The translations under genes and the position numbers were made by a program. The notes below the pieces were generated by a model. That model did not search any database, was not told the origin of the DNA, and saw nothing but the letters and a program-made list of their open reading frames with translations. A DNA stretch of 64,000 nucleotides from Halobacillus sp. Marseille-Q1614 (lineage in GTDB: Bacteria; Bacillota; Bacilli; Bacillales; Halobacillaceae). The stretch lies in NCBI RefSeq assembly GCF_902809865.1, contig NZ_CADDWH010000001.1, positions 3,286,001 to 3,350,000 on the forward strand, read 5' to 3'. Position 1 is the stretch's first letter, and each line of letters starts with the position of its first letter. Of this stretch, positions 17,160 to 25,790 are shown one piece after another.

Positions 17160-17168
17160 ATTATAACA
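17160..17168 (-). promoter_or_regulatory. promoter of the toxin mRNA
   Basis: On the minus strand TGTTATAAT is an extended -10. The predicted start, near 17153, places TGTAATAGAAT at the very 5' end of the message. Confidence 0.65.
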
Positions 17169-17237
17169 TGGAATAATTTTCTTCTGCCGTCTAATCTTCT
17201 AAAATTTTCCTCAAAATTTCTTCTTATTTTTTAGTGA

Positions 17238-17489
17238 CAAAGTTCCCTTCTCGCAGACTTAGGATTGGGTTGTTTGACAAAAGAACAATTAGACAAAGCC
17301 ATCGGTCATAGACTTTCAAATGAGAAAGTGTTATGCACCGATGCTTGGCGTGCCTTTAAAACCTATGCATTTGATAATGGTATGGCTGTCTATCCATTCG
17401 AATGTGACGGAAAAATTCGCACCAAGGGTCTTTATCACATCGTAGGTCCTTTTGCACCATTCATATATAGTATAACCGACACAAAGTAA
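17238..17489 (+). pseudogene. IS1595-type transposase fragment
   Basis: The frame reads CLTKEQLDKAIGHRLSNEKV, then LCTDAWRAFKTYAFDNGM and KIRTKGLYHI. These match the middle of ISXO2/IS1595 DDE transposases (from memory: L.TDSWRAFKTYA...GKVRVKGLYHIQNVN.YH..LK). The conserved continuation is lost after KGLYHI and the N-terminal half is absent, so the element is dead. It marks the left edge of the lactose island. Confidence 0.7.
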
Positions 17490-17931
17490 ATTAATTTAAG
17501 AAAGGTGTTCAACATTATAGTTACATAAAATGTTTGATTCATAGTTACAATGGAGGGACTTGTTGTGATCATTTATAAAATGAGAGGCTTCCGAACCTGA
17601 AAAAAGTTATAAAATAAGGAATGACTAACCTATTAGAAAATTAGAGTTGAAAATCGTCATAAAATTAAAAAAAGCTTTTCAAAGATTATCACATATGTTA
17701 CTTTATCAAATAGTTAAGTTAATTAAATTAATTTACAAAATAATTTGTAAGCGAATTCAAGTTTTTGTAAGCGCGACAAAACGAAAGGATAAATGAAGTT
17801 GGTTTAGAAATTGTGTGATTCGATAGGAACAATCAAATGTATTTAGGCAGCGTTGAATTCGTTTATTAGGAAAACCCGAGCTTGTGTACATAAAAGAAAG
17901 CTTACATCTCATTAATAAGGAGTGAAAAAAT
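17490..17931. other. AT-rich intergenic region ahead of the symporter gene
   Basis: 442 bp without a convincing gene. It holds short decayed reading frames (for example GTG at 17567 with GGAGGG upstream, twelve codons), many A/T runs, and the promoter region of the symporter operon, which I cannot place precisely. GGAGTG precedes the start codon at 17932. Confidence 0.5.
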
Positions 17932-19518
17932 ATGAATCTTTTTGCAATCGTGTCTTTTTTATTTTTCACCGGTTTAGTTGCTCTAATTTCCTATTATATT
18001 ACGAGAAAAGAAGATTTAAATTCGCAGGATGGTTATTTTTTAGGGGGTAGAAGCTTAGGTGCATGGACTATTGCAGGTTCTTTAATGTTAACCAACTTGT
18101 CAACGGAACAATTAATTGGGTTAAACGCCCAAGGATATTCGGACACCATTGCTGTCATGGGGTGGGAAGTAGGTTCTGCTATTGCGTTAGTAATTGTTGC
18201 GTTTTTCCTTTTACCAAGATACTTAAAAGGCGGAATCACAACCATTCCTGACTTTCTGGAAGACCGTTATGATTTTGGCACAAAGCAAATTGTAACCATT
18301 TTATTTTTATTTGGATATGTATTTAATCTGTTACCGCCTATTTTATATTCTGGAGCAGTTGCCATTAATGGATTATTCAACATTCCAGAAGCTCTTGGCA
18401 TAGGCAGAATGCCAGCTTTATATCTTACTGTATTAGCTATAGGTATTGTTGGTTCTATTTACGCAATTTTTGGTGGTTTGAAAGCGGTTGCCGTTTCAGA
18501 TTCGATTAATGGTATTGGGCTTTTAATTGGCGGCTTAATGATTCCGCTTATTGGGTTATTCGTTCTTGGTGATGGGTCGATTAATGCTGGCTTCTCCACT
18601 ATCCTCCAAGATTCACCTGAGAAGATGAATTCCATTGGGGATTCAAAGAGCCCCGTACCATTTAGCACAATGTTTACAGGGATGCTGCTCGTTAACCTGT
18701 TTTATTGGGGTACTGCTCAACATATTATGCAACGTGCCATTTCAGCTAAAAGTTTGAAAGAAGGGCAAAAAGGAGTTTTGATTGCGGCCTTCTTAAAATT
18801 GCTGGGTCCGGTTTTTCTAATTTTACCTGGGATTATCGCTTTCAATATGTTTGGTCCTGATCTAGAACCAACAGATGCTTATCCAAGACTTGTTCATGAG
18901 ATATTGCCAACACCTTTAGTAGGCTTTTTTGCAGCTGTATTATTTGGTGCTATCCTTTCTTCTTTTAACTCAGCATTAAACTCATCAGTTACATTAATTG
19001 CTTTAAATATATACAAGCCATATATAAATCCAAATGCAACAGATAAAGAAGTTGTTCGTAAAGGTAAATATTTTGGTACGGCCATTGCTTTATTCGCTAT
19101 CTGTATTGCTCCATTAATCGATTTGGTACCCCAAGGGTTTTTCCAATACCTGCAGATGGTCAATGGATTTTATAACGTGCCTATCTTAACGATTATGATT
19201 GTGGGTTATCTAACAAAACGAGTGCCAGCCATTGCAGCGAAAGTATCACTGTTTGTATTTATCTCTACTTACGCAACAACTCAATTAGTATGGGATACTG
19301 GGTTACATTTCCTTCACATCTTGGGTATTTTATTCGTTATATGCTCAACTCTTATGTTAATCATAGGAAAACTTTATCCAAGAAATGAAGATTTTTATCT
19401 GGAAGAAAAATCAAAAGTAGATATGCAGCCATGGAAGCTGGTATATCCGGTTGGAATTGCAGCTACCGTAGCAATGGTTATTATCTATACACTACTCTCA
19501 CCAGTAGGGATTTTATAA
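17932..19518 (+). CDS. sodium:solute symporter (SSS/SLC5 family), probable galactoside or sugar importer
   Basis: 528 residues with about fourteen membrane segments. SSS motifs: GGRSLGAWTIAGSLMLTNLSTEQLIGLNAQGYS (about residues 37-70), RYDFGTKQI, and GLKAVAVSDSINGIGLLIGG. It resembles the SGLT-like branch including E. coli YidK and Vibrio vSGLT, which carry galactose, glucose or lactose with Na+. It lies 48 bp upstream of a GH42 beta-galactosidase, so it probably imports the galactoside or released sugar. Codon use is more AT-rich than in surrounding genes. Confidence 0.88.
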   Translation: MNLFAIVSFLFFTGLVALISYYITRKEDLNSQDGYFLGGRSLGAWTIAGSLMLTNLSTEQLIGLNAQGYSDTIAVMGWEVGSAIALVIVAFFLLPRYLKGGITTIPDFLEDRYDFGTKQIVTILFLFGYVFNLLPPILYSGAVAINGLFNIPEALGIGRMPALYLTVLAIGIVGSIYAIFGGLKAVAVSDSINGIGLLIGGLMIPLIGLFVLGDGSINAGFSTILQDSPEKMNSIGDSKSPVPFSTMFTGMLLVNLFYWGTAQHIMQRAISAKSLKEGQKGVLIAAFLKLLGPVFLILPGIIAFNMFGPDLEPTDAYPRLVHEILPTPLVGFFAAVLFGAILSSFNSALNSSVTLIALNIYKPYINPNATDKEVVRKGKYFGTAIALFAICIAPLIDLVPQGFFQYLQMVNGFYNVPILTIMIVGYLTKRVPAIAAKVSLFVFISTYATTQLVWDTGLHFLHILGILFVICSTLMLIIGKLYPRNEDFYLEEKSKVDMQPWKLVYPVGIAATVAMVIIYTLLSPVGIL

Positions 19519-19566
19519 AAGACTGGCAGACAGTTGGACATTACTATAAAAGCAGGGGGTTTATAA

Positions 19567-21525
19567 ATGAGCTATTTTGGAGTGGATTATTATCCAGAGC
19601 ACTGGTCTTCCAGTCAAATGGAAGAAGATCTTAGCGGTATTAAAAATCTAGGAGCGAACATGATTCGTATTGGGGAGTTCGCTTGGCATCTAATGGAGCC
19701 TAAAGAAGGAGAATTTGATTTCTCATTTTTCGATAACGTGATTGAACGGGCTAAAGCTTATAATCTTAATGTTATGTTTGGGACACCTACAGCAATTTTT
19801 CCCGCCTGGCTGGCTAAAAAATATCCGTCTATTCTATCAGAAGATGAGTGTGGGACAGTAAGAGAGTTTGGAGGAAGACGTCAATATTGCTTCAATTCAG
19901 ATGTGTATCGTCAATACAGTGCTCGTATTACTCGTGAGTTAGTTAAGCATTATGCAAATGAAAAAGCGATTGTCGTATGGCAAATCGATAATGAGTTTGG
20001 GCATGAAGGGAGTGACGAATGTTACTGCGGGCCATGCAGAGAAGCATTCCAAACATTCTTAAGGGGAAAATATAACGATATTCAAGAACTCAATGAACGA
20101 TGGGGGACTATTTTCTGGGGGCAATGCTACAACGACTTTAACGAAATCCCTGCTCCAACCCCCACGATTACCACGCATAACCCTAGTTTGAAGTTAGATT
20201 GGGCGCGTTTTCGTTCGTATTCTCTTAACAGTTTTGCTCATGAGATGACGGAAATAGTTCGTGAAGAAAAAGGTACTCATCAAGAAATAACAACAAATAC
20301 AACTGGCGATTTTTTTAATAAGTGGTTTGATCATGAGGAGAATTTAAAGCCAATGGACTTTGTTTCCTATGACAACTATCCTGTGTGGGGAGGGTTAGAG
20401 CAGCCTATTCCTCCAGCAGAAATAGCGATGTCCCTTGATTTTAACAGGGGATTAAAAGATCAAAATTTCTGGATTGTAGAGGAATTAATTGGAGCTCAAG
20501 GTCATGATGTTATTGGCTATCTTCCCCGTCCAAATCAAGCAAAACTATGGTCCTATCAGGCATTTGCTCATGGCTGTTCTAATATGCTTTATTTTCGCTG
20601 GCGTGGGATGACGAGAGGTGCGGAGCAATTCTGCTATGGTGTGGTAGACCATGACAACCAATATGGCCGTAAGTATCGTGAAGCACAAGAAGTTTTTCAA
20701 ACGATGAGTAATTACGAGCACCTATTAGAAGCTCCAATTGAAGCGGATGTTGCCGTACTATACGATTACGATAATATCTGGGCTTGGCGTTCCCAAATCC
20801 AAAGTAAAGATTTTGATTTTAAACAGGAGTTAATGCGTCTCTATCACCCTTTCTATGATTTAAATACCAAACTTGATGTAATACCTGCGGATCGCGATTT
20901 TTCAAATTATAAAGTGTTATTAGTTCCAGCAATGCAAGTGTTAGATGAAGCTTTAGCAAACCGTTTAAAAGAATTTGCGAAAGCAGGTGGAACGGTAATC
21001 TTCTCATTCCGAGCGGGCTTAAAGGATAAGGATAATACCATTTATTTCGGTCAACCTTTACCGGGCCCAGTTGCAGATTTGGCGGGAATACGGGTGGAAG
21101 AAATAGAATCGTTAACGGCAGAACATCGTCTCTCTGTAAAAGGGGAACACGATCTTTCCGAAGAAGAAAGCCATATGGCTATATGGCGAGACCTTATAGT
21201 TCCAGAGGGTGCTGAAGTACTCTATCGATATAGTGACTTCTTCTATAAAGAATATGCTGCAGCTACAAGAAATTCATATGGACACGGAGAAGCTGTCTAT
21301 ATTGGAGGAGGGCTTGAAATAGAAGGACTTCGAAAACTTGTCAAGCATATTGTGACCAAGCATAATATAGCGTTTGAAGATTCCCCGCGAGGCGTAGAAG
21401 TATATAGTAGAAAAGTGAATGGAGAAGAATATCAATTTATTATGAACCATACAGATCAAGCAGTTTCCTATAAGGATAGGGTGCTTTCCCCATATGAAAC
21501 TCTTTTAGCAAAAGTTAAGGAATGA
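19567..21525 (+). CDS. beta-galactosidase, glycoside hydrolase family 42
   Basis: 652 residues with GH42 domain order: TIM barrel (1-380), trimerisation domain with a glutamine-amidotransferase-like fold (about 385-590), and C-terminal beta domain. The acid/base is Glu143 in WQIDNEFGH and the nucleophile is probably Glu305 in WIVEELIG. The zinc cluster cysteines appear in CYCGPC. It has no signal peptide, so it acts in the cytoplasm on imported lactose or galactosides. AGGGGG precedes the start. It follows the SSS symporter in an apparent operon. Confidence 0.94.
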   Translation: MSYFGVDYYPEHWSSSQMEEDLSGIKNLGANMIRIGEFAWHLMEPKEGEFDFSFFDNVIERAKAYNLNVMFGTPTAIFPAWLAKKYPSILSEDECGTVREFGGRRQYCFNSDVYRQYSARITRELVKHYANEKAIVVWQIDNEFGHEGSDECYCGPCREAFQTFLRGKYNDIQELNERWGTIFWGQCYNDFNEIPAPTPTITTHNPSLKLDWARFRSYSLNSFAHEMTEIVREEKGTHQEITTNTTGDFFNKWFDHEENLKPMDFVSYDNYPVWGGLEQPIPPAEIAMSLDFNRGLKDQNFWIVEELIGAQGHDVIGYLPRPNQAKLWSYQAFAHGCSNMLYFRWRGMTRGAEQFCYGVVDHDNQYGRKYREAQEVFQTMSNYEHLLEAPIEADVAVLYDYDNIWAWRSQIQSKDFDFKQELMRLYHPFYDLNTKLDVIPADRDFSNYKVLLVPAMQVLDEALANRLKEFAKAGGTVIFSFRAGLKDKDNTIYFGQPLPGPVADLAGIRVEEIESLTAEHRLSVKGEHDLSEEESHMAIWRDLIVPEGAEVLYRYSDFFYKEYAAATRNSYGHGEAVYIGGGLEIEGLRKLVKHIVTKHNIAFEDSPRGVEVYSRKVNGEEYQFIMNHTDQAVSYKDRVLSPYETLLAKVKE

Positions 21526-21656
21526 TGCAGAAGTCCTTCTAATAATATCAAAAAAAGGTTAATTTCATAGCTTAGGAAGGGTACCCTTACCTGTTTTTTT
21601 CTTCTATACCTGTTTCTATACTTCACATTTATTGCAAACGGTAGACATTATGAGTG

Positions 21657-21695
21657 GCCTTGAAGCAGAGAGGAATATGCTTCAAGGCTATTTTA
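21657..21695 (+). terminator. terminator of the symporter/beta-galactosidase operon
   Basis: GCCTTGAAGCA pairs with TGCTTCAAGGC, then TATTTTAA. The rest of 21526-22004 is AT-rich; an ATTGCAAACGG / CCGTTTGCAAAC inverted pair (about 21631 and 21769) may be regulatory, but no gene is seen. Confidence 0.75.
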
Positions 21696-22004
21696 ATGAT
21701 ATTAGGTTTCTTGTATAAAAAAGCCAAGGTTTAAATCACTATATTATATTCAGAAACATTTGGTTAATCCGTTTGCAAACAAAGAACCTTCTATAGGGTC
21801 CGATGCTTATTATTTGGGAAGAGGGAACAAACTTATTCTTTAGTATTTAAATGAATGGGGAGATATTTTGATACTGAGTGTTCAATTAAAGGGCAATTAT
21901 TTAATATAGAGATAGCTTTCCACTTACAGGCGGGTTGTGAAAGATTTAAACTCGAGGTAATGCTCACTAATTTAATGTTAAATGATGAAGATAGGAGACA
22001 AAAA

Positions 22005-22562
22005 ATGAAAACTGAAAAAGAAAAGATGCTAAGCGGAGATTTATATCATCCAAGCGATAGAGAATTGGCGAAAGACAGAACAAAAACGAGGTTTCTCGTG
22101 CGCTCCTTCAATGAGATAAGTGAAGCTGAGGAAGAAGAACGTATTTCTTTATTAAAAGAGTTGTTTGGTTCAACAGGAGAACGGATATACGTAGAATCAA
22201 CATTTCGTTGTGATTATGGATATAACATTCATGTTGGGGAGAATTTTTATGCTAACTTTGACTGTACAATTTTAGATGGAGGACGAGTAACCATAGGAAA
22301 AAATTGCATGTTAGCCCCAGGTGTACATATTTATACGAATACTCACCCAGTAAGTGCCGAAGAACGAATAACTGAAATTGAATATACAAAACCGGTGACT
22401 ATTGGTGATAACGTATGGATTGGAGGAAAAGCAGTCATTAACCCAGGAGTGTCGGTCGGAAACAATTCTGTAATAGCATCTGGAGCTGTTTTAGTTAAAG
22501 ATGTGCCGGATAATGTGGTAGTCGGAGGAAATCCAGCGAAAATAATCAAAAAGCTAGTTTAA
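22005..22562 (+). CDS. maltose/galactoside O-acetyltransferase family protein
   Basis: 185 residues from the ATG at 22005, preceded by AGGAGAC; an upstream in-frame extension to 21855 has no homology and no ribosome site. The N-terminal Mac domain ([21 protein letters not shown]) is followed by left-handed beta-helix hexapeptide repeats ([47 protein letters not shown]). The catalytic histidine is in YTNTHPV. It transfers acetyl from acetyl-CoA to sugars and, beside a beta-galactosidase, probably acts as a LacA-like detoxifying enzyme. Confidence 0.92.
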   Translation: MKTEKEKMLSGDLYHPSDRELAKDRTKTRFLVRSFNEISEAEEEERISLLKELFGSTGERIYVESTFRCDYGYNIHVGENFYANFDCTILDGGRVTIGKNCMLAPGVHIYTNTHPVSAEERITEIEYTKPVTIGDNVWIGGKAVINPGVSVGNNSVIASGAVLVKDVPDNVVVGGNPAKIIKKLV

Positions 22563-22755
22563 TTCAGGCTAAACGTCTGATATGAAAATGGAATTCAATA
22601 AATTAGATAACCAAAATAATTTTGTAAGATTTGAATAGGAATATCTTCGCAAATTCCAGTAATAGAAGGAGTATAGGTTTCATTTAAGAGTATCTTATTT
22701 TAAACATGAGTCTTCATAAAAAGGGGGACTATAGTTGAATAAGCCAATATATCTC

Positions 22756-22789
22756 AAAATGACTTCCAATTTTATGGAAGTCATTTTTT
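22756..22789 (+). terminator. terminator in the gap after the acetyltransferase
   Basis: AAAATGACTTCCA pairs with TGGAAGTCATTTTTT. It lies about 190 bp past the stop. A weak 27-codon frame starting TTG at 22735 behind AGGGGG reads through it; I do not call it a gene. Nothing else is recognised in 22563-22885. Confidence 0.7.
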
Positions 22790-22885
22790 GGGCTAATATC
22801 AACACTAAACTTTAACAGAGCTATTTTTTAAAAAAGTAACTCGTGATTCGGCAGGTCCGTTATCCTCATAACGGTTCAGTCAAGG

Positions 22886-23104
22886 CTATGAATCATCATC
22901 CATTACGTTCTCCATATTTTCTTTAAACTCTCGCATTTTTTCATCAGGCTGTAAGTTCAATTCCTTCTCTCTCCCTTTAAAGGAACGCTTTGTATCTGTT
23001 GTTACACCCATCTGTGAGCCTTTGGAATCGTTTATGACACCTTCTCTTTTTCCGTCTGGATGAGGTGAAACTTGAGAATGAGTATTTTGTGAGTCGTTCG
23101 GCAT
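22886..23104 (-). CDS. small hydrophilic protein of unknown function
   Basis: 72 residues from the ATG at 23104, preceded by AAGGAGGAAG six bases away. It is almost free of hydrophobic residues and rich in Asp, Lys, Ser, Gln and Asn (MPNDSQNTHSQVSPHPDGKR; ending MENVMDDDS). It has no domain I recognise. The composition recalls small spore or stress-related disordered proteins of Bacillaceae, but this is only a resemblance. The excellent ribosome site argues that it is a real gene. Confidence 0.6.
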   Translation of the reverse strand: MPNDSQNTHSQVSPHPDGKREGVINDSKGSQMGVTTDTKRSFKGREKELNLQPDEKMREFKENMENVMDDDS

Positions 23105-23389
23105 AAAAATCTTCCTCCTTTGTATATAAGTTGGTTGCCCGGAGTGGAAATTATTCACCTTGCAGCTGAATTAAGGCTAAGCAAGTCTCCGCTGAGGACA
23201 AGCCAGAAAAAATTTTTTCTTTCGCATGATTGAGCTGGAAATACTCTTCCTGCAGCATCATATCTTCCTTAAATTAGGAACAATACCCAGGCCTCGTTCA
23301 TAGTTTGTTGGAGAAAGTGTTGTGCTGAGGGTCGATAAGGACAGTGAATTAGACACTCATAAAGCTGACTTACAATGGAGGTTACCAAG

Positions 23390-23683
23390 GTGAATGAATT
23401 TCAAAATCAACTTCAAAATTTAGATGTCGGAGAATTTCACGCTCAACAATTAGTTCCGAGTGAGCAGGCAAACCCTTATGAAAATAACGCTCGCTTGTGT
23501 ATTGGAATAGGGTTTGGCGGTTGTTTTGGATGCTTTAGCTGTTTCGGTTGTGCGGGATGTGGGGGCTGTGGCGGCTGCGGGGGCTGTGCGCGTTGTGCAC
23601 GTTGTGCGGGCTGTGGCGGTTGTGCGCGCTGCGCAGGATGCGGCGGCTGTGGACGTTGCGGCGGACGCTGCGGTGGACGCTAA
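23390..23683 (+). CDS. heterocycloanthracin/sonorensin-type thiazole peptide precursor
   Basis: 97 residues from the GTG at 23390, which has GGAGG eight bases upstream; an ATG at 23375 overlaps that site and is less likely. The leader is hydrophilic (NEFQNQLQNLDVGEFHAQQL, then PYENNAR), and the core holds 18 cysteines, mostly one at every third residue (GGCFGCFSCFGCAGC..., then ARC/GGC/AGC triplets), ending CGGRCGGR. This is the family pattern in which Cys residues are cyclodehydrated and oxidised to thiazoles. Glycine and alanine fill the gaps and arginines are added late. The modifying genes follow directly. Confidence 0.92.
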   Translation: MNEFQNQLQNLDVGEFHAQQLVPSEQANPYENNARLCIGIGFGGCFGCFSCFGCAGCGGCGGCGGCARCARCAGCGGCARCAGCGGCGRCGGRCGGR

Positions 23684-23840
23684 AGCGTCCGGCCGTCCTG
23701 GGTTAGGCAGGCAGATCTTCTTTCTTTTCCTCTGTTGGAATTTCCGGCAGGGGTTCTTCTTTGGTGTCCAGACATATAGGACGAAGTGAAATACATAGAA
23801 TCGGAGTAGGAAGTCAGCTCAGTTGGTAAGGAGGAGTGAC

Positions 23841-25790
23841 ATGGCAAATGTTAGACCTTCTATGCGTTTGAAGGTAAAGAGGGGTACTTTTTTCATGCCG
23901 GAATCAAATGGAAGTGTTTATTTTAGGAACAATTCAGGTTCCTTTCGTATGGAAGGAAGTACGATTCATCAATGGGTGGAAAAGCTTATCCCAATGCTCA
24001 ACGGAGAGTATTCGCTGGCAAGCTTGACGGAGGGATTACCCCCGCTTTACCGTGACCGGGTTTATGAAATTACCGATGCCTTATATACGAACGGATTCCT
24101 TCGAGATGTAAGTAAAGATCGTCCCCACGTTTTAAAAGAGCATATTGTGAAAAAATTCTCTTCCCAAATTGAGTTTTTAGAGAGTTTTGGAGATTCTGCT
24201 GCGTACCGTTTCCAACAATACCGTGAGCAAAAGATACTAGCCATTGGTGAAGGAACGATGATCATTGGGCTGGTTTCAGCTCTGCTTCAATCTGGTATGG
24301 CCAGCTTCCATACTTTCATTACAGATCGGGAGAAAACGAGCTGTCGGAGGTTGTTAGAATTAGAGGCATCGGCCAAAAAGGCGGATCCTGATGTATCGAT
24401 TGAAGTGTTATTCAAAGACGAGAAAGAGCTCATTTCCTGGGAAGATCAAGTCGAAGCCTTTGACGCTGTTGTCTATGTATCACAAGAAGGCAGGATCGAG
24501 GAACTGGGAAGCATCCTTCATGCCTGCCAGGTAAAAAATAAATTATTTATACCGTCTATATGTCATGGCGGGTTCGGAATCGCGGGGCCATTTGTAAGTA
24601 TTGATTCCAGCAGCTGCTGGGAATCCGCATGGCGGAGCCTCCCCCAAGATGTACTGGAAGACTCTCAGCCCTCTTCATCGCCGGCGGAGGCGATGCTTAC
24701 AAATGTCATCGTATTTGAATTGTTTAAAAAGCTGGCGGGGGTGAAAGAAGCCCATCACACCAGCCACATGTACCTGCTTAACATGGAAACCCTGGAAGGC
24801 AGATGGCATCCTTTTAAGCCTCATCCTCTCGTAACAGGGAAGATATCAGCAGTAAGAGTGGATGACGCCCTGCATGAGATAAGTAAGAATGAAGGTAAAA
24901 GAGATGGTAAGGAATTGCTTTACTACTTTAGTGAGCTAACCGCAAGCCCGCTTGGCATCTTTTACCGATGGGATGAAGACGACCTTAACCAACTGCCTCT
25001 ATCTCAATGTAAAATTCAAGTGGTGGACGTAAAAGCAGAAGGCCCATCCGCACTAACCACAAGCCTTGTGACTGGTGCTATGTCTCACGAGGAAGCGAGA
25101 CGAGAAGCGGGATTGACTGGTATTGAGCAATATGTGAAGCCTTTAACGAATGAAATCTTAGCATCACTCTCATCCCAAATGGATGGAAGGCAGGACCTGC
25201 CAGCCACTCTCCATCTGGGAGCTGGGGAAACAGTTATGGAAGCCGTCAGCCGGGCTGTGCAGAAAACGATAGAAAACGAATGGAAGAAGCAAGCTCAACA
25301 CGGAACAGAAAACGTATCGAAGATCATGTTAAATAAAGTGAACGATAAGCTTTGTCGCTATTATTGGCAGGCTTTAACTACGATGAAGAAAATTCCTGAG
25401 CTGGCCTTAGGAGAAGATGCCTTTGGTTTTCCTGTGGTGTGGTTTAAAACGGAGGAAAATCATTGGCGGGGATGTGTCGGATTTAATCAGGCGATGGCTT
25501 TGCGTGAGGCGTTACTTCTTGTTCTTATGCATGAACAAACTAAAAACACTTCGATACTCCATCAAGCCGCCTCTTCTTCAAGACTTTCATTTGCAGAAAA
25601 GCCTGTGGAATTCATTGATATTCCTGCCTATGAATCAAAAGACAAGAGTGAGGTCATTCGTTCTGTGATTAAGCGACTGGAAGAAAATAACAAGGAGCTC
25701 TCCTTTGTTAAAGTGCTGCTGGACTCTTTTGAAAGTGATGGAGTTATAAACATTTATGGAGTGTTGGTGGGAGAGGGGGAGAAGAAGTGA
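23841..25790 (+). CDS. hcaF: thiazole-containing bacteriocin maturation protein (ocin-ThiF-like, HcaF type)
   Basis: 649 residues from the ATG at 23841 with GAGGAG upstream. The N-terminus (about residues 1-100: RLKVKRGTFFMPESNGSVYF, GEYSLASLTEGLPP, ITDALYTNGFLRD) is a PqqD-like leader recognition domain. A ThiF/E1-like Rossmann segment follows (KILAIGEGTMIIGLVSALLQSG, DAVVYVSQEG) without the normal adenylation motifs. The C-terminal half is family specific. In heterocycloanthracin systems this F protein binds the leader and presents the peptide to the YcaO enzyme. It overlaps the next gene by four bases, so they are translationally coupled. Confidence 0.9.
   Translation: MANVRPSMRLKVKRGTFFMPESNGSVYFRNNSGSFRMEGSTIHQWVEKLIPMLNGEYSLASLTEGLPPLYRDRVYEITDALYTNGFLRDVSKDRPHVLKEHIVKKFSSQIEFLESFGDSAAYRFQQYREQKILAIGEGTMIIGLVSALLQSGMASFHTFITDREKTSCRRLLELEASAKKADPDVSIEVLFKDEKELISWEDQVEAFDAVVYVSQEGRIEELGSILHACQVKNKLFIPSICHGGFGIAGPFVSIDSSSCWESAWRSLPQDVLEDSQPSSSPAEAMLTNVIVFELFKKLAGVKEAHHTSHMYLLNMETLEGRWHPFKPHPLVTGKISAVRVDDALHEISKNEGKRDGKELLYYFSELTASPLGIFYRWDEDDLNQLPLSQCKIQVVDVKAEGPSALTTSLVTGAMSHEEARREAGLTGIEQYVKPLTNEILASLSSQMDGRQDLPATLHLGAGETVMEAVSRAVQKTIENEWKKQAQHGTENVSKIMLNKVNDKLCRYYWQALTTMKKIPELALGEDAFGFPVVWFKTEENHWRGCVGFNQAMALREALLLVLMHEQTKNTSILHQAASSSRLSFAEKPVEFIDIPAYESKDKSEVIRSVIKRLEENNKELSFVKVLLDSFESDGVINIYGVLVGEGEKK

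Noticed and set aside
21855-22004. N-terminal extension of the O-acetyltransferase
   Set aside because: The extra 50 codons match nothing in the family and lack a ribosome site, whereas the ATG at 22005 has AGGAG and gives the normal protein length.
23523-23683. Tandem repeat or CRISPR-like array
   Set aside because: The short periodic DNA encodes the Cys-x-x repeats of the peptide core; there are no spacers or longer repeats. No CRISPR array was seen anywhere in the window.
23514-23789. 91-codon frame overlapping the thiazole peptide precursor
   Set aside because: It is a frame shadow of the Gly/Cys repeat codons (long Ala/Val runs) and carries no signal or ribosome site.
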